This document shows, one piece after another, positions 9,994-24,900 of a stretch of DNA of 64,000 bases. How positions within the stretch are numbered: position 1 is the stretch's first letter; each line of letters starts with the position of its first letter. Origin of the DNA: Siphonodentalium dalli (taxonomy: Eukaryota > Mollusca > Scaphopoda > Gadilida > Siphonodentaliidae). A model generated the notes under the pieces. It was not told the DNA's origin. It worked only from the letters and a program-made list of their open reading frames with translations, and did no database searches. The stretch lies in contig CP136069.1 of the NCBI GenBank assembly GCA_032622095.1, positions 83,908,958 through 83,972,957 on the forward strand, read 5' to 3'. Position numbers and translations under genes: made by a program.

Positions 9994-12900
9994 CTGAAAG
10001 GAGAAAATAATAATTAACAATTAAAGTCACGTGGAACACTCTGCTATAATTGAATGGGAACAGAGAATAATCTTAATTTAAGTAGTTGTTTTCATAAATT
10101 TTATATTCAGATTGCCAAAATACAACATTTATTGTTATATATGGATTTTATGCAGGGACTTACTTTGCTGCTTGTTTACAAGTGATTAATTTGTCAAAAA
10201 TTAAGGAATAAACATTCACAATTTGTGCATATTTCAGGTGTTGTGTATTCTGAATTGGTAACTAAGATCAATTGACACATATATCCAGATAAGATTGATT
10301 GCCACATTCGTCCAGATGGCATAGTAAGGCCGATGGGGTCATTGTCACAAGGCTCCGGTCACATTCGTAGCCAGCTTTTTAAATGGATCACAAATGTAGC
10401 CAGCTTTTTTCACCGGCGATCACATTCGTAGCCAGCTTTTCTATTATAAATTCGATGCTTGATATGGCGCGAAATATGACGTCACCACGTTCGTGACTAA
10501 AATGTCGACGTCATGCTTCAAAACTGACTTCGTTTATCAACTTATATTGGAATAAAATTCGGGCATTCCAACGACATTGATCGGAAACCTCATGTTATTA
10601 GATGAACTAATACCAAAACAAAAATTCAAGTTGTTGTTCATCCATCAACTCAGAAAAATGAGACTAACCTGATCGTGTTCACCGAGGCTCGCCTGAATAA
10701 GAAAAGCTGGCTACAAATGTGATCGGCATAGAAAAGCTGGCTACATTTGTGATCGATTTAAGAAGCTGGCTACGAATGTGATCGATGCCTTGTGACAATG
10801 ACCCCATCAGCCATAGTAAGTGTATGCCTGGATACTCGCCCATTAGGGTGATTCACTGCATTGAGTACTCAATATGTCTGTAAATCTAATAACAGTAATT
10901 ATTGGAGTTGAAACTTCACTATGGCAACAACGACCAAAGCTAACCACATCTTGCCTGCATTGTTTCATGCAATATACTCAGCCTTCGTCCTGATTTTTAT
11001 ATGAATTGTTTTATTTATTTCATTGTAGTTATTGTTTGTGTGTACATGTGCATGTGTTTGAATGTGTAGGAGTTCTGTCATTTGTTGTATCATTGGGCCC
11101 TTTGGGCCTCATGGGATAAGGTGCTTTAAAAATGCTATACATTATTGAACAACATAAACAAAAGAAAAAGGAATATATTTTAGAACACTGCCTAGGCGTA
11201 CTAAGTTTGTTTGGCTACATAGCTATGTTATTTACAGGAACATATTTATGCCACGTGCATCATCCTCCAGATATGTTTAAGTCTCAAATGTTCACAAATT
11301 GTGACGTCACACTCTGACAAAGTAGTGAAAGTAGAGCTAATAGATGATGTATATGAAAGATTTTGGCTCCAACTAATTATTACCATAATTCGAGTGAAGA
11401 TAAATGTTTTCTTGTCTTTGTCTTCCTGAAAGTTGGCCGCCCTTCCTGAGAGTATGGCGGAGGCCATCAACCAGGAGCCAGTAAATCTTGCAAGGAATAT
11501 TTGCACCGCACTTGGTTCTTCAATGACAGTCTGCAAGATGAATATGATCATACACGCAGCACAACATATTTTCTTATAATACAGTTAAAAACACTTATTC
11601 GCTCATTATTTTTCCGTTTTAATTCGTGACCTCATTAACATATTCAACATGACCATACCTGGGTAATGAATCTGTGTGAGCTGATTGACTTGAATTAGCA
11701 TGTATATTGTTAAGAAACACTTATGCGCTTATTATTTTTCCGCTTTCATTCATGATCTCATCAACATAATTATTCAACATGACCCGACCTGGATTATGAA
11801 TCTGGGTGCTCTGATTGGATTGAATGAGAATGTATATTGGATTGTGTCATTTAAATATTTGCGAGGCTGACAAAAATTCAAAACATTCCTCTTTTGAAAG
11901 TCAATATTTGGCCACAAAAAACCTCCCTATTCATGGTTCTGATCTAGTTATGTTCTGATCATATAGCAAACGTACATATGGTGGTTTTATGGTGCCTAGT
12001 CGGACAGGGCATCTAAAATTATTAGCTGAACATTCCTACAAATGAATCAATGGGAATTAAGTAACTACTCATCAGCTAGTTTTTAGTCACCAATTTTAAG
12101 GGTTATCGACTACTGATATACATACCTGTATTCTGATGTATGAGTCTGGAAATGCATATGCTAATATAGCAAACATAAACAGGTAGATAAAGTCAAATCT
12201 CAGGTGGAAACCAAGTCTGTTGTTAACTTCTGCGTGACCGCCCCAGAACTCCATTCGAACAGCATGATATAAGTGGCACACTATGAAGACTGCATGTATA
12301 GGTACCATGTTCTTTCTATACTGAAAGGAAATTGATTCTATTTCAGCAAATGCCATGCATTACCACAGCAAAACTATCTATACATGATCTATATACAAGC
12401 CAAATGTTTTGAATATTTAGAATACACATGCACAATTTAACAAGACAACCTGGGATATAACGCATTTCCCAAAGGTTATCAAGGCGATATTTTTACTGAT
12501 ATAATGCGTTACCTTCTCTAAAGACGAATTTGGTTTCAGCGGCGTCTGTCATAATTCCAGACAAACTCTGCACACCGTTTGCTGGTTTTCCTTATATCGT
12601 TATCAGTGGTGCATCAGTGATGATATTTTCCTGCACGTCATGTTTGTCACCCGTCAACAAGACATGGCACTAATAATTAGCAATCAAGAGTGTTTATTAT
12701 CAGCTTAAACTCATTCTTCACACAATGGTCCTGCATGTCATGTTCGTCACCCATCATTTTTGACGGGCAATGCCCCTAGTATATTCATGTAATATATCAC
12801 CTCAAACTATGTAAACGTATGACAAGCCAGATGTTAACACAAATTAAAAGGGGAGGAAATATAATATAGTGACAAGTACATGGGGCGATTGGTCCTGGCA

Positions 12901-15900
12901 ACTGCCCCAAAACACTCAGATCAGTTTTAAATGTAACATTTTTTCATATTGTAATTACATGATGTATAATATATTAAAGGTACTCAATCCGATAAAACTC
13001 CTCTCAATTACTATTTCAATGGCTTCGGGGGTCAAAAATATTTTATTCGAGTCGAGGAAGTCACCCATCAAAGCTCAGATTTGTTAGATATCGATTTTAG
13101 AAATCTATTATTTTTCATTATCGGGAATACTTTCTGGCCCAGAACTCAGTCAAAATTGCGTTATTATTACCACTTGATTTTAGAGTTATCCATCCTTGTC
13201 TGTTTGAATATTGTTTTGGTGTACACATCTCAAGCAGGATACGAAATTGACGGCAATTATTAGTACTCATCTCGAGAACATAACAAATTTCAAAAATCAA
13301 TATCTAATAACTCTGAGCTTTGTTTGATGGGTTCCTCGACTCAAATCTAATATTGTTTACCCCCAAAGCCAAAGAAATAGTAATGTAGGACCCTCTGATC
13401 GGATTGTTGTTGTTGGAATCTGTTGAGATGGGGACCCTCTGTTCGGATTGAGTACCTTTAAACATTTATTATATAACTTACAAATGCAGTTAGTTTTTCT
13501 GGTTCTGTATTTACTCTTGAAAGACAGTACATGTCATTCATGAGAGACAATGCCAAGCCCTGTAAAATAACAGAATACATAAGTTATCTATGCAATGATT
13601 CCATTAAACATAAGGTTATTATGACTGAGATGCTTCTTCTAAAGAGTAATTCTGCAAATCTGCACATTGAACAGGCTTTGTCTCTTGGAAAAACTGGAGT
13701 TATCAATTTTAACTTCAAAAGTTTCCTGTTTGTTTCTCTGCATCTTGTACACCCTTATCTCTTACATTTGCCTTCTCTATACTGAGAGGATGTGGTAGTG
13801 AAAAAAAACCAGGATACAAGATCCGGGTGGATGGGTGAGTCTGAGCTCCTAGCTATTACAGATTTTTGCAATGCCATGTAATTTAATTTCCAAATCCATA
13901 TTTAAAGACAAATTATGACTTGTAAAATGAATTTAAATATTCAAACTTATAAACTGGACCAAAATAGAGCATTAATCAAGAGAAGTTGTTTCCCAGTTTC
14001 AATATTAACCCAATATTTTTTTCTTTTATAACACAATATCATTGGGTGGGTCTGACAAAGACAACAATGCACTGAACAAAATTGCATCAGTTCTCTCAGG
14101 CTTTCATTGTTGTTTTTTTTTTACCTTCAGTTATCCTTGTATTAATTTAATGCCATGCAATGTCAGCTGCTTTAATTCTTATCATACTTTAAATGATATG
14201 AATTTGATAGATATACCTGTCAGATGTCCTGTATTAATGTATGATGCTCATCCTTGGGTAGATTTAGGTATGGAATTTCTGGGACCTACTCTTGTAATAA
14301 AAAGATGAGTAAATTAATTTAACATAACTTGATCTTATTACAAACAAGTACTAATCATTATGAGAATAAAAAATTTTGATTTCGGGATTCCCGTTTATGC
14401 CATTGTAAAGAATACATCTTTTTCGTCAGTGTGTTCTAAAATAGTCTTCTTGTTATTGGTTATTGGATCAGACTGGATATAGTTTGGTACCAATGATCAC
14501 AAATAGCTGACCATATGATTATCGCTATCCATTTGAGTTACGCGTCGAGAATGACTGCAGATGGAAATGTATGTACCGGGTAATTAAAACAGACACTGGG
14601 CAACCAGTTGGTCATTTAATTGGGGCTATCGCCATGTTATGGAATGTCCTGCTGCGCATTCACATCTTTGTCACATGTATAGGCCTACCTGTGATGCGGT
14701 CAATATGTGGGATGGATGCTGCATTTTTTTGATAAGTCTAATTAGATTCCTGGTGCTTTTCATTTGGCTTACATTATTTGCATTTCATCCGGATGGTTAT
14801 TTAAAACAGTTCACATCCTTTCCTGTCTGCCTAATTATTCTGCTATTTTCGCTGTTTTTCATCAAACTTTGGGGGTGGGTCCCCAATTGCCCTTGTGAAA
14901 AAAACTTGTGTTTGAGGGGCGGGTGTCCAAGATCGGACAGGAAAAACTTGCATTCCCAGGACGGTGGGTCCCAAAAATAAAAAAGCCACTTTATATTATG
15001 ATTACCCATACCATAGTATGGTACAGATAGTGTCGACGTCCGGATTGACCACTCGTCGTTTGTCCGTCCGTCTGTCTGTCTGTCCGTCTGTCTGTAGACA
15101 CTTTACGCATAATGCGATAACTCAATCATTTTCTACCCCTGGTAGTTTTTGCTGTACATGTATAAGTAATATGTTTGTATACTTGCTATAATTCTAGCCC
15201 ACATGTAAGATGTGTGGACGGTTGGGTCTTTTGATTTTTTTGTCATGAAGTAAAACAGAGCCAGTGATCCGATGTAGAGTCCAAACGTCCGCATTGCCTC
15301 CATGTGTATGGCACCAACCTCCCCATTGATTCCATCGATCTGCAAAAAGTGAAATGTTTTAAATACTACTATATATAGCATTCAAGATCTCCATTGACGA
15401 TGGCAAAAACAACACCAACAACAACATAATTTGTTTATAAGATTTAATTGATACCACCAATAAATGTGAACCCCACTTTTGGTTTAGCTTCAACGGCCCA
15501 TGTACATTTCTGTTTTATATTTATCAATGATCCATCCAAACTTATTGTATATCTGTACTTTATTTTTGCGTAACAACATTTTCATCATTTCCACCATTTT
15601 GCATATACTGGTATTCATCATTGATTTCTAAGATAATGTTCTCTCCCACTACATTACATTAAATGCCATCTAGCGACCTCTATTAATTTCCACACAAACT
15701 TTAAAATAATTCTTGTCTATTGAAAAATATTTTCCTGATTGATATTGACAGCGGTGTCTGTTAATTGTTGACATGCCAATTTATTTGGAAAAGACGTATA
15801 CTGATTATAAAATGACCTCTGTTTCATAAGTTGGAATTGACTTATTGACTATTATTCGACCTCTAATCATTTTGTTTGACATATATTGATTTTAAAAACT

Positions 15901-18900
15901 TCTGTTGAGTTGGAATTGACTAATTGACTGTTATTCAACATCTCTTAATTTTCATTTGACTTTTATTAAGTTGGAATTGACTTATTGATTATTGCCTATT
16001 GTTGTATGGTACACATAGTGCCGACGTCCATATTGACTACTAGTCGTGTGTCTGTCTGTCCGTCCGACCATAGATACTTCACGCATGGTGCGATAACTCA
16101 AATAATTTCCATCCGATCAGAACCAAAATTTGTATATGAGGTTCGCAGACCAAAATACGGATCGAGTTCGAATTTTGATCCGATTTTTTTAAACGAAGTG
16201 ATGGCCCTTTTTTTTAAATAAAAAAAAATAAAAAAAGTTTTTTTTTTAGATTTAACTCCTTCAATTTAACCAAAAAAAACTATCAATAAAATGTGACATG
16301 TGGCCCTCCCATCTTATACTCCCCTCCCCTACGCCCCTTCTTCCTACTCTTTTCCCTCCGACCCCATCTCCCAAAATGTTTTTGTCAAAGTTATAATGTA
16401 ACTCTTTCTTGCTTTGAGAACAATACGCGCAGTTAATTACCTGTCCACACAGGTGGACCACATCCTATGTCAGATTTGATTTTATCTGACATTAGAATAA
16501 ACAAAAGTTCCACAGAACATCTGTTAACCACCACTTAGATAGGTGAATTTATTTCAGTAGAAAATGGAGCTCTTCCTTATGTGCTTATATTGGATCAAAC
16601 AGAGCAGACATAGGAGATTTAACCCCTTTTACCCATTCCGTGTCTTTCAACCTTTTCAGTTATTAAAGGCCCACTTAATTTTTGAGTTGCCGATTTTTTT
16701 TTTTTATAGTGACTTGATATACGGTTTTAATAACAATCTATGCCATAAAATATGATTAAAATACTATAATTCATCACTATTTGAAACATCTGTGTCTCAG
16801 AAGATGCCCACAGAGAAATAGAAAACTGCTGAAGACTTCCCCCCCCCCCCCTCTGGCACCCAAAATGCAACATAATTCAAACTTGTTCAATGGAAGGGGA
16901 AGAACTCTGTCTTTAATATATAGAGTTATTCCCCATGCATCGAAATTATACTGATTTTTACTTCAATCTTGATGACAAAGCGCGTTGGCAACTCAACAAA
17001 AACAACATGTCCACATTTTATTACACCGGATAAGTTGATAATACAATGTTTTGGAGCTTCCTCTTTCAAATGGTATATAATATGGCATATATTTTATATA
17101 ATGTAATCTGGGGGTTCGAAAATTAAGTGGGCCTTTAAATAACTATATTATTTGGTTATTTGACGTGGCGATTAGTAACAACATAAATATAACTTCTTAC
17201 ACTATGATAGCGGTGACAGGCTCTATTGTTTAGATGTTATATTAAAGGTACTCAATCCGAACAGAGGGTCCCCATCTCAACAGATTCCAACAACAACAAT
17301 CCGATCAGAGGGTCCTATATTACTATTTCTGTGGCTTTGGGGGTAAAAAATATTTGATTCGAGTCGAGGAACCCATCAAACAAAGCTCAGAGTTATTAGA
17401 TATTGATTTTTGAAATTTGTTATTTACTCGAGATGAGTACTAATAATTGCCTTCAACTGCCGTAATCTGCTCGGGATGTGTACACCAAAATCTATTCAAA
17501 CAGACAAGGATGGATAACTCTAAAATCAAGTGGTAATAATAACGCAATTTTGACTGAGTTCTGGGCCAGAAAGTATTCCCGATAATGAAAAATAATAGAT
17601 TTCTAAAATCGATATCTAACAAATCTGAGCTTTGATGGGTGACTGATGGGATATCTATTTTAAGTTTATTATTTCTATCACTTGTGGCCCAATAACACGC
17701 CATCAGAGGGTGGTCTCGATCAACATTGCGGATGAAGATGGATAACTGTAAAATCAAGTGGTTAATTATTACCACTTGATTTTAGAGTTATCCATCTTCA
17801 TCCGCAATTTTCCGTTTGACCTCGTGTTTCTGTGCCAATTATTAGTACACATTTCAAGAAATAACAATCTTCAAAAGCCAGTATCTGATCACTCTGAGCT
17901 TTGATGGGTGGGTTCCTCGACTCGAATCAAATATTTTTGACCCCTGAAGCCAAAGAAATAGTAATTTAGGAGCGTCTGATCGGATTGAGTACCTTTTACC
18001 AACGTGCATAAGAAATGTTAGAATGTAATGCATATATATGAGACAGAATAGACCATTTTATTCACCGACCACAACTTGTAAGCGATGCATGGCATGCTGG
18101 GCCAATACTTACCTTTTCCAGGTTTTGGTTGCCATTTTAGCAGCCATTTTCAGACAAGTGACAATTTTTGTGCCATTGAGTTGAAATATTCATAAGTCAT
18201 GGTATGCCTCACTTAGTTTGCACAATTCCGTCAATTTCTTATTAAAATATGACTAGAATCCTAACAGTGGTTTTGGTGAAATTTCATACAGAGTTCTGTA
18301 AAATATTGTTGAGGGATTGGAAGGGGCTCAATTGTTTTCTAATGATCAGTTAATATGAATAATACAAAAATAAAGTCACAAATCTGAACCAGTTGATGAT
18401 CTAGAAGATATTAGTGAAAAAACGTCAAATTTTCCACTTAAACGGCTACCATATTTTTGGACGGGAGTTCGAATTTTACCCTAAAATGTGGCATTATATT
18501 TAGCAGAAGCATACTTAATTTATATGCCAAACTTTAAATCACATATTTCATGGCAAAATTAATTGCGACATTAATAAATTATATAATCACGAAACGCTCT
18601 TTAAATTTGGAAAAAACCCTTAAAAGAGGGATATTAAAGTGAAATTTCAGAGTGGTTCCATATCTAATATCAATTAGTATGTGAATATGTACATAATGTG
18701 TAAAGTTCCATGCTTTAATCACAAAATGAACAATTGCCTTGAAAATTGGACTTAACGGTACTCAATCCGAACAGAGGGTCCCCATCTCAACAGATTCCAA
18801 CAACAACAATCCGATCAGAGGGTCCTATATTACTATTTCTTTGGCTTTGGGGGTAAAAAATATTTGATTCGAGTCGAGGAACCCATCAAACAAAGCTCAG

Positions 18901-21900
18901 AGTTTTATAATGAAAAATAAGGAAGCTCTCTAACACTGTATTATCAGCTTATGCGATGTAATAAACTGTGAACCTGTTGTTTTTGTTGAGTTAACGACGT
19001 GTTTTTGTGCTTTTAAAGGTTCATCTGGTTTTGTTGTGCAAAGTGTATTATTTTCAATGGAGGGGGAATAACTCTATATTTTAAAGATAGTGTTATTCCC
19101 CTTCAATTGAAAATACATTAGGTTGAATTATGTTGCATTCTGTATGGTAAAGGAATATATGAGCTAACAAAAATATGTAGCGCTTTCGATATAAACTTTA
19201 TTTTCTTTAGAGTGAGTGGATGGTAAAGATTCTTAAAATCAACAATCAGCATCGATTCGTTCTATCGTTGTTCCAACGTTGGGCCAACGTCATTTCTATC
19301 GTTGGGCCAACTTGGATAATCAAGTACGTGGTTATTATTGTTAACAGTACCCATTTGATTTTAGAGTTATCCATCTTACACCCGCAGTTTGTCTGTTTTG
19401 AGCACGTGGTTCTGTCAACTTGTGGCCCACATCTCCGTAAATTAATAAATTTAAAAAAAACGATATCTAATCACTCTGAGCTTTGATGGGTGGGTTCCTC
19501 GACTCGAATCAAATATTTTCTACCACCAAAGCCAAAGAAATAGTAATTTAGGAGCGTCTAATCGGACTGAGTACATTAAAGTGCACAAACGCCCCTCAAT
19601 TCCATTTCTATCCATAACATTTAATTAATTTTTTTAAACACCGAATATCGTCAAAAATCCAGATTGATATTACTTATCAAATATGTCGGACCATTAACAG
19701 TTTTTACCCATTCGATTCTTTTCAGATATAAAATCCATAAAACACATATAGAAAATATATAAATATATATGTAAATAAACCCTATATGTACAATTCCATT
19801 TTGTGTCAATACGCATTCAATTGAAGTTTTATACAAGACACCGTTATCCCACTTTGACAAGAGAAGATATTGATGAAGAATTCCATCGGCGAATTGACGC
19901 CATATATTGTGAAAACATAAATAATGTCGAGTGCCAAAGTGAACCAGCAGTCTACATTGACAAAAAGAAGCAGAAGAAGGGAAATGTTTTCAGGAGATTT
20001 TTTCGCTTTTTATGCAAAAAATTCAGCTGTAAGTGCGTCAAAAATACCCAATAAAGACCAAAATTTATCCAACCTCTATATTGTGCAAATTTTCGTGCTC
20101 GTGGCTATCGGTTGGGGTGTCACTCAGTCTCGACTGTGACCCCCGTTAACTATTTAAAGGCCCACTTAATTTTCGAGTCGCCGACTATTTTTTTTATAGT
20201 GACTTGATATACGGTTTTAATAACAATCTATGCCATAAAATATGATTAAAATACTATATTTCTTCACTATTTGAAACATCTGTGTCTCAGAAGATACCCA
20301 CAGAGAAATAGAAACTGCTGAAGACTTCCCCCCTCTGGCACCCAGAATGCAACAGAATTCAAACGTTTTCAATGCAAGGGGAAGAAATCTATCTTTAATA
20401 TATAGAGTTATTCCCCCCGCATTGAAAATAATACTGATTTTTACTTCAATCTTGATGACAATACGCGTTGGCAACTCAACAAAAACAGTTTATTACACCG
20501 GATAAGTTGATAATACAATGTTTTGGAGCTTCCTCTTTCAAATGGTATATAATATGGCATACATTTTGTATAATGTAATCTGGGGGTTCGAAAATTAAGT
20601 TGGCCTTTAATTAAAAACATTATTCGAAGAAACATTTATTTAGATCCTCTTTGTGAGACTTTATGGGGAAGATTCTATAAGTTCGCTTGAATTAAAGGCC
20701 CACTTAATTTAGAGTCGCATATTAATTTTTTTATAGTGACTTGATATACGGTTTTAATAACAATCTATGCCATAAAATATGATTAAAATACTATATTTCA
20801 TCACTATTTGAAACATCTGTGTCTCAGAAGATGCCCACAGAGAAATAGAAAACTGCTGAAGACTTCCCCCCTCTGGCATCCAGAATGCAACAGAATTCAA
20901 ACGTTTTCAATGCAAGGGGAAGAACTCTATCTTTAATATATAGAGTTATTCCCCCTGCATTGAAAATAATACTGATTTTTACTTCAATCTTGATGACAAT
21001 ACGCGTTGGCAACTAAACAAAAACAGTTTATTACACCGGATAAGTTGATAATACAATGTTTTGGAGCTTCCTCTTTCAAATGGTATATAATATGGCATAC
21101 ATTTTATATAATGTAATCTGGGGGTTCGAAAATTAAGTGGGCCTTTAAGTACTCCATAACTCTGCCTGCATGGCGTCCAAAATGGCTTTCGATACCCGCC
21201 CGAGTGAGTCAATTTTCAATTTAAAAAATATTCTTATTTTTCTGTTTCGAATGTAATAAATAAGATTACAGTATACCGCGCTCTTATACATGTATGATCA
21301 ATTTCGCGTAAAATTGGCGCAATTTGAACGTTGGTATAATGGGTGAACATTAAACCCTTTGACAATTCTACTGACATGTATACATGCACTGTATGTTGAT
21401 TCCCGTTGATTAATTTCTATGGATCAACAATTAATACTTACAATGCATATTGGTGGATCATTCATAAAATTACGGAAGTCTATTCTTAATATCCATACAC
21501 ATAAATCCTTAAAGTTTTTATTCTTTTCTGCATGTCGCCTGATTTTAGATTCCAACCATGCATGCATATAAAACATTTAACTGTACACTATAAAATTATA
21601 TACGTTGAGAACTGGGTGTTAGAATCTTTTAATCAATAAAAGGGTTAAGGTGACCCCATTGTTTCTGTCTTCTATTGGATAATTTTGATCGCCGCAACCT
21701 TTCGTCCTTCTTCTTGCTGTCCACCATGCATACTCCTCCCATAATTCACAGAACGATTGATTCGCGCTATATGGAGATGGGTTTCGTCCGTCCGTCCGTC
21801 CCTACATCTGTTTGAAGTCATGAAATAGTCATCATATATATGCCGGATTTGAATTATCTTTGGTATCCTCATGAGCCGCATGTTAATGGTCTCGTCCATT

Positions 21901-24900
21901 GGTTTCGAATAGTCGCCCATAGAATGAAAAAGTCATCCGTTCCAACTTTTGACCTATATTATCATAGCTCATGTTTGAATTATATATAATATCAAGCAAA
22001 GCAACATGGGGGAATTCTACCCACATGCAAGAGGTCCCCCCATTAATTTCTTTTGAAAAATTAGTCATAACACTAACCTATATATAGGACAATGTTCCTA
22101 TCTCTTTGAATTTTTGAATTGAGAGAAACCATCGGAGGCCGGCGAAAACAAAATGGTTGAATAAGATTCTGTCCGGTGTCATGGTCGTAATACCGGACGG
22201 AGTCTTGTTCGACCACATTCTTTCGTCGGTCTCGGGGTGGTTTCAGAAATGCATTGATAACTCTTTGAATTGAGAACTTCCACATGTTACTAAAACGTGA
22301 CCATAAACACAGTAAATATAGATATAAAATATAGTGGTACCAGGGGGGGTGAACAAAAATTTTCCGGCACGTATGCCGGGGTGGGTGGGTGGTCAAAGCC
22401 ACCAACAAGCAATTTTTTCCGCAACTAAAAAAAAAAAATCCTGCTTGTTTTTTAGTGTTTTGGCAATGAGTTGGGCTTCAAAACCACTTTGAATGAGAGA
22501 AATAATGTAATTCTAACTGGTAAACTGACTGCAGGCAGTTATCGTGTTGTATTTTGTTGCAAATTTTGAAATCCAAGATGGCCGCTGGCAGCCATGTTTT
22601 TTTGGCCGAATGACCTCAAAATGACTCATTCCTATTTCGTGTCCATGTTAACATCCATGATAAATAGTATGCACAGAAATTCATATACAGTGAATTTCCC
22701 CCCGCAAATCTCTGTTTTAGTGTTAAAAGGGGGTGGGTGTCAAAAAATGGTCGGAAAAAACTGCCGAAAACGGAGAAAAAAATTTGGCGGTGGGGGTGGG
22801 TGGGTACAAAAAATGATCGAAAGGGAAAAAATGCCATACGTGCCTGAAAATAATGCTTTCACATATACATGCAATAATATAGACGTAAAATATATTGGTA
22901 GAAGAATCATATTCCTATAATAGTTCCTTGCATTTTGAAATATTTATCAACCATGTTCGGCCAGCGACAGTGGAGATATCTACCATGAAACAATCGGAGA
23001 CCAGCGAAAAAAATTGGTCGAACAAGATTATGTCTGGTCTCATGGCCGTAATGTATCGGATCGCGTCGTGTTGGGCCAAATTCTTTCGCCGGTCTCCGAT
23101 GGTTTCACGAGAGATATATCCACTAGCTCTAGCTGTATATGGTTAATCCGTATAACAAAAATAAACGGAAATACTCAAAGAATACGACGGATGTGTCAAT
23201 ATAATAAATCCAACATCATATTTATTATTGGCATTTTGCGTGTCGCGGGACGGGACAGAGTCTTGTTCAATCGCTTTTTTGACAGGTCTATATATTTAGT
23301 TTCCGATGTTCACTGGAGCTATATCAAAATGAAGGGAATTAATAAAGGAAGTGTTTATTAATTTTTTATCTCGCGTATTGCTGTATGCATTCCTTATACT
23401 TTCTGCTATTCGAAAGTGTGTCAAACATATAGTCTATATAGTTTGACCTGTTCTGAAATATACTGAATTTGGGGGGGTTCTGTGGGACTATAGTGACTTT
23501 CACTGTATTGAATCTATTGATGAACACTGGTAATTAATTTTGGCGATCTTCATCATGCAGTGATAACTGGTAGTTTCATGGAAAAACACTCACCATGTTC
23601 AGTATATATCAAGCACAGGCAGGCCATACAACACCAGGCTTTTTAAAGGTACGTGCGGCCTTAATTGTCGAAAATATTCATATTTGTTCCAAACACCGTA
23701 AACAGAAAAACATTAAAACGCATACAGTTCCGTTCATATATACAATGACCATCGCGTAAACAGCACGTTATCATAAAGACCTACTATATTTTACCTAAGC
23801 AAGATCATCATTGTGTTACAGAAGACAGCACAATGCTACTGTCTAATCACACACAACTGGCATAAACGCTCTTTATTAGTTCCATATCAGGTATTCACCA
23901 ACAAAGAACGCTCTTTATGTTTACCATCATAATATAAACAAACACCAGAAAAGTAACTTTTTATGCTTTTGTTTACATAACAATGGTCAAACATATGACC
24001 ATAACATACTGTTTATGCGATATTTCTTATTTGTATACGGACAAAGTCTATCTATATTTTGATGTTCTTTCTGTTTGTGGCGGTTTTTGACGGGTGGAGA
24101 TATTTTCACAGGATATACCCACCGCCAAGGCCAACCGTGTCTTTAAGGCAGAACTGTGTGTATGTCAACCATGGGTCTTAGTTTGAACTATACTGATATA
24201 TATTGATTTTGGAGAGTTTTTGCCATTCGAAAGTATGTAAAACCTTATCTAGTTTTATCTGTTCTGATATGTACTGAATTTGTGATGTTTCGGTGAAACT
24301 AATGACTTCACTGTATTGATGAAAACTGGCTATTCATTTTGGGGACCTTCGACATAAATGTGTTGTAGAGACTCATAAAATGGCACCACTTATACTGTTT
24401 CCAACAATGATTTAGATATATGCAATATAAATTACCAATTATTAAATTTACTTAAACACATATTGAGAAAGCATAAGCAAACATAAAAGAATGTATTTAT
24501 CAAGTGAATGTTTGAAAAATGTGTGGAATTGAGTCTATATATTCCAAATATATTGGTCTGTTTTACATTACTTTATATAGCCTCAAAGTTTGAAGCTATG
24601 TAAAGTAATGTAAAACAGAAGTTCAAACAGTTATCAGTATTTAGCACTGATTAGGCAAAATACAATCAATATAAAGGTGTATTACTGATTAATGTTTACC
24701 GCTGCTTCGAAATTGGCCGCACTCTGAGCCAGTATTGGGGGTAATCTAGCTAACTGACAGCCACCACACATACCACGACTTTTCTGGTACGAAACCAGGC
24801 ATAATATTTCGACGCCAGAAAAATATCGGGGAACTCATCTCCAAGAAACGGATTTGATAGCCCATTTTCACATGTACATGTGTCGCCACACACGTCAATT

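Noticed and set aside
14639-14980. 113-codon frame with hydrophobic middle as an extra membrane exon
   Set aside because: Wrong strand for the membrane gene, and no splice sites in matching phase.
15007-15182. Exon 2 donor at GTATAC, one base into the codon
   Set aside because: Would put exon 3 in a frame with a stop after eight codons.
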